9,322 bases of DNA from JBFHDX01 sp041584475. Its GTDB lineage: Bacteria; Pseudomonadota; Alphaproteobacteria; UBA8366; JADFVY01. Positions 1 through 5,508 of the stretch are shown here, in pieces. The translations under genes were made by a program, and so were the position numbers. Numbering within the stretch: position 1 is the stretch's first letter; each line of letters starts with the position of its first letter. A model generated the notes under the pieces. That model was not told the DNA's origin and searched no databases. It saw only the letters and a list, made by a program, of their open reading frames with translations. The stretch is from NCBI GenBank assembly GCA_041584475.1, contig JBFHDX010000136.1:1-9322 (forward strand), read 5' to 3'.

Positions 1-553
1 CCGGCTCGCCGGTGATCCAGCGGCTGTCGCCGCCGTGCGTCGCGATGCGGCCGTCGAGCGTCGTCGCCAGCTTCAGTGTCACGAGCGGCCGGCCGCTGCG
101 CTGCCGCATGAAGTATCCGGCATTGAGCGCCTCGGCCGCCTCGCGCAGCAGACCCGATTCGGCCGCGATCCCCGCCTCGCGCAGCCGGTCGAGGCCGCTG
201 CCCGCGACGCGCGGGTCCGGATCCTCGGTCGCCGCGACGACGCGGGTGACGCCGGCCGCGATCAGCGCGTCCGCACAGGGCGGTGTCTTGCCGTGATGGG
301 CGCAGGGCTCGAGCGTGACGAACGCGGTCGCGCCACGCGCCGCGCGGCCGGCACGAGCGATCGCCTCGGTCTCCGCGTGCGGCCGCCCGCCGTGCTGGGT
401 CCAGCCCCGGCCGACGACAAGTCCGTCGCGCTTTCCGGCCACGATGACGCAGCCGACGGCGGGGTTCGGGGCGACGCGCCCGAGTCCCCGGGCGGCCAGT
501 GCCAGGGCCGCGCGCATGTGCGCGGCATCGGCGGGATCATATGCTGTCGGCAC
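1..553 (-). CDS. ribD: Bifunctional riboflavin biosynthesis deaminase/reductase RibD (partial, C-terminus cut by window edge)
   Basis: RibD deaminates the pyrimidine intermediate made from GTP and then reduces its ribosyl side chain, two cytosolic steps of riboflavin synthesis. The 184 visible residues contain the whole deaminase domain and the beginning of the reductase domain. The zinc and catalytic motif HAE is at residues 59-61. The PCAHHGKTPPC motif gives the other two zinc ligands, Cys84 and Cys93. NPAVGCVIV at 30-38 is typical of the family. LKLATTLDGR (160-169) and DSRWITGEP (176-184) open the NADPH-dependent reductase domain, which continues past position 1. I chose the GTG at 553-551, which overlaps the nrdR end by 17 bp. 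An in-frame ATG at 517-515 would remove 12 residues and is also possible. The order nrdR-ribD is common in alphaproteobacteria, which supports the call. Translation is probably coupled to nrdR. Confidence 0.93.
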   Translation of the reverse strand, partial: MPTAYDPADAAHMRAALALAARGLGRVAPNPAVGCVIVAGKRDGLVVGRGWTQHGGRPHAETEAIARAGRAARGATAFVTLEPCAHHGKTPPCADALIAAGVTRVVAATEDPDPRVAGSGLDRLREAGIAAESGLLREAAEALNAGYFMRQRSGRPLVTLKLATTLDGRIATHGGDSRWITGEP

Positions 554-998
554 TGAGCTCGTCGGTGATGAAGGCCTCGAAATCCTTGGCCTCGCGGAAA
601 TTCCGGTAGACCGAGGCAAAGCGCACATAGGCCACCTGGTCGAGCGTCGCCAGGGCCTCCATCACGAGTTCGCCGATCGTCTCGCCGCGCACCTCGCTCT
701 CGCCCGAGCTCTCGAGCCGGCGCACGATGCCGTTGACGACGCGCTCGATACGATCCGGCTCGACCGGGCGCTTGCGCAGGGCGATCATCATCGATCGCAT
801 CAGCTTGTCGCGATCGAAGACTTCGCGCTGGCCGTTCTTCTTGAGCACCGTCAGCTCACGCAGCTGCACGCGCTCGAAGGTGGTGAAGCGGGCACCGCAG
901 CCGGAACAATAGCGTCGGCGGCGGATGGCCGAATTGTCTTCGGTCGGCCGCGAATCCTTGACCTGCGTATCGTCGTGACCACAAAACGGGCAGCGCAT
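537..998 (-). CDS. nrdR: Transcriptional repressor NrdR
   Basis: NrdR is a zinc-ribbon/ATP-cone repressor that senses adenine nucleotides and shuts down ribonucleotide reductase genes by binding NrdR boxes. The 153-residue product has the usual family length. It starts MRCPFCGHDD, and the four zinc ligands are Cys3, Cys6, Cys31 and Cys34 (CPFC and CSGC). The basic patch RRRRY precedes the second pair. The ATP-cone domain covers about residues 49-139, from the VLKKNGQREVFDRDKL segment to VYRNF. The ATG at 998-996 is preceded by a purine-rich GGGGGAGAGA ribosome site, so the longer open frame upstream is not used. The gene starts 20 bp after the glyA stop and overlaps ribD, so it sits inside the housekeeping operon. 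No ribonucleotide reductase gene is in view, so it acts in trans. Confidence 0.96.
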   Translation of the reverse strand: MRCPFCGHDDTQVKDSRPTEDNSAIRRRRYCSGCGARFTTFERVQLRELTVLKKNGQREVFDRDKLMRSMMIALRKRPVEPDRIERVVNGIVRRLESSGESEVRGETIGELVMEALATLDQVAYVRFASVYRNFREAKDFEAFITDELSADSI

Positions 999-1018
999 CC
1001 GCTCTCTCCCCCAAACCG

Positions 1019-2335
1019 CTAGCCGTGCAGGCCCTGGTAGATCGGAAAGCGCGCGCACAGCATCTCGACACGCTCGCGTACCGCGGCCTCGACCGCACTG
1101 TTGTCGTCGCGATTGGCCGCGAGCCCGTCGAGCACCTCGACGATCATCTCGCCGACCTGGCGGAATTCGTCGAGGCCGAAGCCGCGCGTCGTGCCGGCAG
1201 GCGTACCCAGCCGCACGCCGGACGTCACCGTCGGCTTCTCCGGGTCGAACGGCACGCCGTTCTTGTTGCAGGTGATGCCGGCACGCTCGAGGCTTCGTTC
1301 GGAGACGTCGCCGGTGAGTCCTTTCGGGCGCAGATCGACCAGCATCAGGTGCGTATCGGTACCGCCCGAAACGATATCGAGCCCGCCCCCGATCAGCGTC
1401 TCCGCCAGCAGTTTCGCATTATCGACGACGGCCCGCGCGTAGGCCTTGAATTCCGGTTTCAGTGCCTCGCCGAACGCAACCGCCTTGGCCGCGATGAGGT
1501 GCATCAGCGGCCCGCCCTGAAGGCCTGGAAAGACCGCCGAGTTGATCTTCTTGCCGAGCGCCTCGTCGTTCGACAGGATCATGCCGCCGCGCGCGCCCCG
1601 CAAAGTCTTGTGCGTCGTCGTGGTGACGATGTCGGCATAGGGCAACGGGCTGGGGTGCACGCCGCCGGCGACGAGCCCGGCGAAATGCGCCATGTCGACC
1701 ATCAAATAGGCGCCGACGGCGTCGGCGATCACGCGGAACCGCTTGAAGTCGAGAATGCGCGGGTAGGCGGAGCCGCCGGCAATGATCAGTTTCGGCTTCG
1801 ATTCTCGGGCCAGCCGCTCGACGTCGTCGTAGTCGATCAGGGCGTCCTGGCGGCGCACACCGTACTGTACGGCATTGAACCACTTGCCCGACTGCGCCGG
1901 CGGCGCCCCGTGCGTCAGATGGCCGCCGGCCGCGAGCGACAATCCCATGATGGTGTCACCCGGCTTCAGCAGCGCCATCATGACGGCGCCGTTGGCCTGC
2001 GCTCCGGAATGCGGCTGAACGTTTGCGAAGGAGCAGTCGAACAGCCGCTGCGCGCGCTCGATCGCCAGGTTTTCAGCGACGTCGACATACTCGCATCCGC
2101 CGTAGTAGCGGCGCCCGGGATAGCCCTCGGCGTATTTGTTCGTGAGCACCGACCCGGAAGCCTGCAGCACCGCCTTGCTGACGATGTTCTCCGATGCGAT
2201 CAGTTCGATCTGCTTCTGCTGGCGCTCGAGTTCCCGCCCGATCGCGGCGAAGAGTTCAGGATCCCGATCGGCGAGCTCCTCGCCGAAGAAGCTGTCGGCG
2301 AACGAGCCCGTCGCCGCTGTCGTCGCATGGTTCAT
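1019..2335 (-). CDS. glyA: Serine hydroxymethyltransferase
   Basis: This PLP enzyme converts serine and tetrahydrofolate to glycine and 5,10-methylene-tetrahydrofolate, the main source of one-carbon units for purines, thymidylate and methionine. The protein has 438 residues, slightly above the usual length of about 420 because of a short N-terminal extension. The signatures are ELIASEN (44-50), the YYGGCEYVD region (77-85), QPHSGAQAN (107-115), VDMAHFAGL (213-221, with the PLP-contacting Asp214 and His217) and TTTTHKTLRG (238-247), where Lys243 carries the Schiff base. The ATG at 2335-2333 starts MNHATTAATG. A GGGGG-containing ribosome site lies about a dozen bases upstream. The open frame continues 43 codons further upstream, but that part is Arg/Ala-rich and unlike the family. 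It lies 88 bp downstream of rpiB and 20 bp upstream of nrdR, consistent with one operon. The stop codon is TAG. Confidence 0.97.
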   Translation of the reverse strand: MNHATTAATGSFADSFFGEELADRDPELFAAIGRELERQQKQIELIASENIVSKAVLQASGSVLTNKYAEGYPGRRYYGGCEYVDVAENLAIERAQRLFDCSFANVQPHSGAQANGAVMMALLKPGDTIMGLSLAAGGHLTHGAPPAQSGKWFNAVQYGVRRQDALIDYDDVERLARESKPKLIIAGGSAYPRILDFKRFRVIADAVGAYLMVDMAHFAGLVAGGVHPSPLPYADIVTTTTHKTLRGARGGMILSNDEALGKKINSAVFPGLQGGPLMHLIAAKAVAFGEALKPEFKAYARAVVDNAKLLAETLIGGGLDIVSGGTDTHLMLVDLRPKGLTGDVSERSLERAGITCNKNGVPFDPEKPTVTSGVRLGTPAGTTRGFGLDEFRQVGEMIVEVLDGLAANRDDNSAVEAAVRERVEMLCARFPIYQGLHG

Positions 2336-2423
2336 GATCGTGTCGCGCCCCCTTGCAAATCCGTTCGCACCAGACCCGTGCCCGCGCCGCCCTGCCGCGG
2401 CGCCGCAGCGCCTCCGAGCCGCC

Positions 2424-2858
2424 TCAAGACATCTTCTCCACGCGCCGCTGGTGGCGCCCCCCATCGAACGCCGTGTCGAGAAAAGTCAGCACGCAGTCCC
2501 GCATCGACTCCCAGCCGCTCGTTCGCGCGCCGAGCACCAGAACGTTGGCGTCGTTATGCTGCCGCGCCAGCCGCGCGTCGGTCGCATCGCAGCAGCGCGC
2601 CGCCCGCACGTGGCGATGCCGGTTGGCGGCCATCGAAATGCCGATTCCGGTCCCGCAGACGAGGATGCCGCGCTGCGCGCGCCTCTCCTTCAGCGCCGCG
2701 GCCAAGGCATCGGCGAAGTCGGGGTAGTCGACGGAGTCGGGCCCGTTCGTCCCGAGATCGAGGATCTCGTGCCCGAGCTCGCGCAACAGCGCCGTGAGCG
2801 CCGACTTCACCTCGACACCGGCATGATCGGAGGCGATCGCAATCAAGTCCCGCGACAT
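2424..2858 (-). CDS. rpiB: Ribose-5-phosphate isomerase B
   Basis: RpiB interconverts ribose-5-phosphate and ribulose-5-phosphate in the non-oxidative pentose phosphate pathway. The product has 144 residues, normal for the RpiB/LacAB family. The N-terminal IAIASDHAGVEVK carries the phosphate-binding Asp11-His12 pair. DLGTNGPDSVDYPDFA (34-49) is the family loop. Cys68 in GILVCGTGIGISMAANR is the expected catalytic base. HNDANVLVLGAR (101-112) is the second conserved active-site segment. The ATG at 2858-2856 has a GGGG-containing ribosome site about six bases upstream. The open frame continues 79 codons upstream, but that stretch has no similarity to the family. rpiB directly upstream of glyA is a familiar alphaproteobacterial arrangement. 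As the first gene of this minus-strand cluster, its promoter should lie between 2859 and about 3110. I could not point to a convincing -35/-10 pair there. Confidence 0.94.
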   Translation of the reverse strand: MSRDLIAIASDHAGVEVKSALTALLRELGHEILDLGTNGPDSVDYPDFADALAAALKERRAQRGILVCGTGIGISMAANRHRHVRAARCCDATDARLARQHNDANVLVLGARTSGWESMRDCVLTFLDTAFDGGRHQRRVEKMS

Positions 2859-2980
2859 GGATACCCCGCTGCGCGTGCCGCACGGAACGCCAGAATCGAC
2901 ACGGTTCGGCCACAACGTCATGTGACCGGAGGGGCTACAGATACCATATGTCGCGGGGGCATACCAGCACCCGACGGCGT

Positions 2981-3011
2981 CGCCGCCGTGTCCGCCGACA
3001 CCCCGGCGGCG
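2981..3011. repeat. GC-rich imperfect hairpin in the rpiB upstream region
   Basis: CGCCGCCG (2981-2988) pairs with CGGCGGCG (3004-3011). Inside it TGTC (2989-2992) pairs with GACA (2997-3000) around a CGCC loop, with a three-base CCC bulge at 3001-3003. It has no adjacent T run, so it is not an obvious terminator. It could fold in an rpiB leader transcript if transcription starts upstream of it. Hairpins of this strength also arise by chance in GC-rich DNA. Confidence 0.3.
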
Positions 3012-3144
3012 GTGGCACCGCAACCCGGCCGCACATCGCCCGCCCGGCCGGACTTCGGTCCGCACGCGCGCATCTTGTTGGGGCAGCGGCGCCACCCCCC
3101 AGATATTGCCCGAACAGCGTTAACAATATATCGAGATGAGACTG

Positions 3145-3168
3145 AAATATTAAAATCGGTTAATATTT
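3145..3168. promoter_or_regulatory. 9-bp perfect inverted repeat, candidate operator
   Basis: AAATATTAA (3145-3153) and TTAATATTT (3160-3168) are exact reverse complements separated by the six bases AATCGG. The element sits 26 bp upstream of the TTGACA box and about 90 bp upstream of the mucR-like start, inside the AT-rich island. Its position and symmetry suggest a protein-binding site, possibly for the MucR-like protein itself or another regulator. The 9-bp arms in otherwise GC-rich DNA make chance less likely, although the low-complexity AT content weakens that argument. Confidence 0.5.
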
Positions 3169-3193
3169 ATAGTTAACGGCGGTCTCCATCATG

Positions 3194-3222
3194 TTGACAT
3201 AAATAAAGATACGTACTATCTA
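3194..3222 (+). promoter_or_regulatory. Candidate sigma-70-type promoter of the mucR-like gene
   Basis: A perfect TTGACA -35 box at 3194-3199 is followed after 17 bases by TATCTA at 3217-3222, a weak match to the -10 consensus. TACTAT at 3214-3219 is an alternative -10, but its 14-bp spacing is poor. Transcription would start near 3229 and leave a leader of about 28 nt to the ATG at 3257. The -35 box is also the core of a small palindrome, ATGT-TG-ACAT (3191-3200). Confidence 0.5.
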
Positions 3223-3237
3223 TTCAGTATTCTGAAT
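3222..3237. promoter_or_regulatory. 6-bp perfect inverted repeat at the predicted transcription start
   Basis: ATTCAG (3222-3227) and CTGAAT (3232-3237) are exact reverse complements separated by TATT. The element overlaps the end of the putative -10 box and the predicted start site, a classical place for a repressor to block transcription. A short RNA hairpin in the leader is the alternative reading. Confidence 0.4.
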
Positions 3238-3256
3238 TACATTGGATCTGCGAATA

Positions 3257-3688
3257 ATGACGGGACTTTCACATGTTGTTATGCCCAAGGGGGGCATCCT
3301 GCGCATGACGGCCGACGTCGTGGCCGCCTATGTCGGACACAACGCCCTGCCGAGCGGTCAGATCGGCGACGTCATCAGCACCGTCTACGGCTCGCTGCAG
3401 ACGCTGGACGCCGGCGCCGGCGCGCAGCCGGCGCCGACGCCCGCCGTGCCCGTGCGCAAATCTATCATGTCGGACTACATCGTCTGCCTCGAGGACGGCA
3501 AGAAGCTGAAGATGCTCAAGCGCTATCTGCGCTCGACCTACAACATGTCGCCCGAGGAATACCGCGCGCGCTGGAACCTGCCCGCCGATTACCCGATGGT
3601 CGCGCCGAGCTACGCCAAGCAACGCTCGGAGTTCGCCAAGAAGATCGGGCTCGGCAAGAAGCCTAAGGCACGCAAGGCGAAGAAATAG
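3257..3688 (+). CDS. MucR/Ros-family transcriptional regulator with degenerate zinc-finger ligands
   Basis: The 143-residue product belongs to the Ros/MucR family of alphaproteobacterial DNA-binding regulators. These control exopolysaccharide, motility, symbiosis or virulence genes and often repress their own gene. The N-terminal MTADVVAAYVGHNALP (17-32) is the oligomerisation segment. A Pro/Ala linker follows at 54-66. The DNA-binding domain then runs CLEDGKKLKMLKRYL, YNMSPEEYRARW, DYPMVAPSYAKQRSEFAKKIGLG (77-133). A Lys-rich tail ends the protein. Ros uses Cys-X2-Cys-X9-His-X3-His for zinc. Here only Cys77 remains: the second Cys is Asp80, the first His is Tyr90, and the last His positions are Thr94/Tyr95. 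Zinc-independent relatives are known in this family, so the domain may still fold. Start choice is uncertain. ATG 3257 has no clear ribosome site, and ATG 3305 has AAGGGGGG 10 bases upstream but trims conserved-looking residues. ATG 3281 and TTG 3242 are other options. Confidence 0.9.
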   Translation: MTGLSHVVMPKGGILRMTADVVAAYVGHNALPSGQIGDVISTVYGSLQTLDAGAGAQPAPTPAVPVRKSIMSDYIVCLEDGKKLKMLKRYLRSTYNMSPEEYRARWNLPADYPMVAPSYAKQRSEFAKKIGLGKKPKARKAKK

Positions 3689-3718
3689 CCGCGCCCGCCC
3701 GGGCCGCGGCAACGGAAC

Positions 3719-3744
3719 AGGGCCGGCCCGTCGGGGCCGGCCCT
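3719..3744 (+). terminator. Hairpin terminator-like structure after the mucR-like gene
   Basis: AGGGCCGGCCC (3719-3729) pairs perfectly over 11 bp with GGGCCGGCCCT (3734-3744) around a GTCG loop. Only two T residues follow, so it is not a canonical rho-independent terminator. It lies 31 bp after the mucR-like stop and before the gcdH leader, where transcription would be expected to end. Confidence 0.6.
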
Positions 3745-3790
3745 TCGCCGTGCGCACGATTCGGTGGCTGCGGGGGCGGCCGGTTTGCGC

Positions 3791-3796
3791 TATACA
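3791..3796 (+). promoter_or_regulatory. gcdH: Possible -10 box of gcdH
   Basis: TATACA resembles the TATAAT -10 consensus and stands out in GC-rich sequence. It would put the transcription start near 3803 and give a leader of about 40 nt. No convincing -35 box lies 16-18 bp upstream, so this is tentative. Confidence 0.3.
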
Positions 3797-3843
3797 ACGC
3801 GGACGCCCGATCCCGGTTCATCGCCGCACAGGAGAGCCCGACG

Positions 3844-5073
3844 ATGCCCGCGTCGCAGCCCGCCTCGAAGACCCGTCACAAGTCCGGCGCGGCCGGTGCC
3901 AGCGGCTTCGCCTGGGACGACCCGCTGTTGCTCGAGGAGCAGCTGAGCGAGGAGGAGCGGATGGTGCGCGACACCGCCCGCAGCTACGCGCAGGACCGGC
4001 TGATGCCGCGCATCCTCGAGGCGAATCGCCACGAGGTCTTCGACCGTGACATCATCAGCGAGATGGGCGAGCTCGGACTGCTCGGCTGCACCCTGCCCGA
4101 GGAGTACGGCTGCGCCGGCCTGAACCACGTCAGCTACGGCCTCGTCGCACGCGAGATCGAGCGCGTCGATTCCGGCTACCGCTCGGCGATGAGCGTGCAG
4201 TCGAGCCTCGTCATGCACCCGATCCACGCCTACGGCAGCGAGGCCCAGCGTCAAAAGTACCTGCCGCGGCTCGCCGCCGGCGAGATCGTCGGCGCCTTCG
4301 GGCTGACCGAGCCGGATCACGGCTCCGACCCCGGCGGCATGAAGAGCCGCGCGCGCAGGGTCTCTGGCGGCTACGAGCTGAGCGGGTCGAAGACCTGGAT
4401 CACCAACGCCCCCGTCGCCGACATCCTCGTCGTCTGGGCCAAGACCGAGGACGGCGTGATCCGCGGCTTCCTCCTCGAGAAGGGCATGAAGGGCCTGTCG
4501 ACGCCGAAGATCGAGGGCAAGTTCGCGCTGCGCGCCTCGGTCACCGGCGAGATCGTCATGGACCAGGTCTTCGTCCCGGACGACAACCATCTCGCCGGCG
4601 TCGAGGGTCTGAAGGGACCGTTCGGCTGCCTCAACAAGGCACGCTACGGCATCGCCTGGGGCGCGCTCGGCGCCGCCGAATTCTGCTGGCACGCGGCCCG
4701 CAGCTACACGCTCGAGCGCAAGCAGTTCGGCCGGCCGCTCGCCGCCAACCAGCTGATCCAGAAGAAGCTCGCCGACATGCAGACGGAGATCGCGATCGGG
4801 CTGCAGGCGTGCCTGCGGCTCGGGCATCTGGTCGACGAGGGCCGCGCGGCGCCGGAAATGATTTCGATGCTCAAGCGCAATTCGTGCGGCAAGGCGCTCG
4901 ATGTCGCCCGCACGGCGCGCGACATGCACGGCGGCAACGGCATCGCCGACGAATTCCACGTGATCCGCCACGTCATGAACCTGGAAGCCGTCAACACCTA
5001 CGAGGGCACGCACGACATCCACGCGCTGATCCTCGGCCGGGCGCAGACGGGCCTGCAGGCCTTCACCGGCTGA
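3844..5073 (+). CDS. gcdH: Glutaryl-CoA dehydrogenase
   Basis: This FAD acyl-CoA dehydrogenase oxidises and decarboxylates glutaryl-CoA to crotonyl-CoA in lysine, tryptophan and aromatic catabolism, passing electrons to ETF. The product has 409 residues, slightly long because of a polar N-terminal tail (about 1-22). The segments ERVDSGYRSAMSVQSS (106-121), FGLTEPDHGSDPGGM (152-166), KTWITN (183-188), FGCLNKARYGIAWG (260-273), QFGRPLAANQLIQKKLADM (294-312) and NTYEGTHDIHALILGRA (384-400) follow the human enzyme closely. The catalytic base is Glu387. The equivalents of human Glu87, Arg94, Ser95, Thr170 and Tyr369 are Glu106, Arg113, Ser114, Thr187 and Tyr386. This pattern fits the decarboxylating type. 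The ribosome site AGGAGAG lies seven bases before ATG 3844. The lrgA-like gene starts 30 bp downstream with no terminator between them. No CoA-transferase or gcdR neighbour is in view. Confidence 0.96.
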   Translation: MPASQPASKTRHKSGAAGASGFAWDDPLLLEEQLSEEERMVRDTARSYAQDRLMPRILEANRHEVFDRDIISEMGELGLLGCTLPEEYGCAGLNHVSYGLVAREIERVDSGYRSAMSVQSSLVMHPIHAYGSEAQRQKYLPRLAAGEIVGAFGLTEPDHGSDPGGMKSRARRVSGGYELSGSKTWITNAPVADILVVWAKTEDGVIRGFLLEKGMKGLSTPKIEGKFALRASVTGEIVMDQVFVPDDNHLAGVEGLKGPFGCLNKARYGIAWGALGAAEFCWHAARSYTLERKQFGRPLAANQLIQKKLADMQTEIAIGLQACLRLGHLVDEGRAAPEMISMLKRNSCGKALDVARTARDMHGGNGIADEFHVIRHVMNLEAVNTYEGTHDIHALILGRAQTGLQAFTG

Positions 5074-5103
5074 AATCCGGGAACTCGGGCGCGACATACC
5101 GCT

Positions 5104-5508
5104 GTGCTCGGCGCCATTACGATCCTGCTCGTCTTCCAGCTAGCCGGCGAAATCGTTCGCCTGCTGACCGGCGCCCCGGTCCCCGGCCCGGTGATCGGAA
5201 TGGCGCTCCTGTTCGCGGCGCTTGTGCTGCGCCGCCGCCTCACCGACGGCCGCGGACTCGCCGAAATCCCGGAGACCCTCGTAAACACCGCCGACGGCTT
5301 GTTGCGCCACCTGTCGCTGCTGTTCGTACCGGCGGGGGTCGGGGTCATGCTTTATCTGCCCCTGATCGCCGCGGAGTGGCTGGCGATCTCGGTCGCCCTC
5401 GTCGCCAGCACCTTGGTTACCATCGCCGTGACCGCGCTGGCGATGACGTGGCTGGCCCGCCTGACCGGCAGGTCTCCCGGCGAGGCCAACGGCCGGGGAC
5501 CGGAATGA
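5104..5508 (+). CDS. CidA/LrgA-family membrane protein (LrgA-like)
   Basis: CidA/LrgA proteins are small inner-membrane proteins, first described as holin-like factors modulating murein hydrolase activity. They are paired with a CidB/LrgB partner, and some such pairs are linked to pyruvate transport. The 134-residue product has the family segments FQLAGEIVRLL (11-21), PVPGPVIGMALLF (25-37) and LSLLFVPAGVGVM (70-82). Four hydrophobic spans are visible at about 3-22, 27-43, 66-86 and 89-117. A polar tail (RSPGEANGRGPE) ends it. The start is a GTG at 5104, chosen because the protein then begins as relatives do (LGAITILLVFQLAGE). The ribosome site is weak. The stop codon overlaps the next gene's ATG in an ATGA junction, so the two are translationally coupled. 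Placement 30 bp after gcdH suggests co-transcription. Whether it acts on lysis or on metabolite transport cannot be told from sequence. Confidence 0.88.
   Translation: MLGAITILLVFQLAGEIVRLLTGAPVPGPVIGMALLFAALVLRRRLTDGRGLAEIPETLVNTADGLLRHLSLLFVPAGVGVMLYLPLIAAEWLAISVALVASTLVTIAVTALAMTWLARLTGRSPGEANGRGPE

Larger units (their letters stand above)
2859..3256. other. Divergent intergenic region between rpiB and the mucR-like gene
   Basis: About 400 bases have no credible gene. The left part (2859-3112) is as GC-rich as the coding DNA and must hold the rpiB promoter and leader, but I see no clear -35/-10 pair. Its only structure is a GC hairpin at 2981-3011. The right part (3113-3256) changes sharply to AT-rich sequence. 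It holds two GTTAAC palindromes (3119-3124 and 3172-3177), a 9-bp perfect inverted repeat (3145-3168), a TTGACA-type promoter element (3194-3199) and a second inverted repeat (3222-3237). Short open frames here have no family features and Arg/Pro-rich compositions typical of random high-GC frames. Confidence 0.75.

Noticed and set aside
315..1022. Plus-strand open frame opposite ribD and nrdR
   Set aside because: It is antisense to two recognised genes and no ribosome site or domain supports it.
2336..2464. Upstream extension of glyA by 43 codons
   Set aside because: The extension is Arg/Gly/Ala-rich and unlike the family. The ATG at 2335 has a ribosome site and a normal N-terminus.
1025..2797. 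590-codon open frame on the plus strand opposite glyA and rpiB
   Set aside because: It is antisense to two clearly conserved genes. Its product is Arg/His/Asp-rich with no family features, as expected for a mirror frame in GC-rich DNA.
2859..3112. Possible riboswitch upstream of rpiB/glyA
   Set aside because: Apart from one GC hairpin I could not recognise any conserved core of glycine, SAM, folate or other known riboswitches.
2948..3139. Short open frames on both strands in the rpiB/mucR intergenic region
   Set aside because: Their products are Arg/Pro/Gly repeats without family similarity. The DNA shows regulatory rather than coding character.
3790..5097. 435-codon open frame on the minus strand opposite gcdH
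   Set aside because: gcdH is unmistakable along its whole length, and the antisense product is low-complexity with no recognisable domain.
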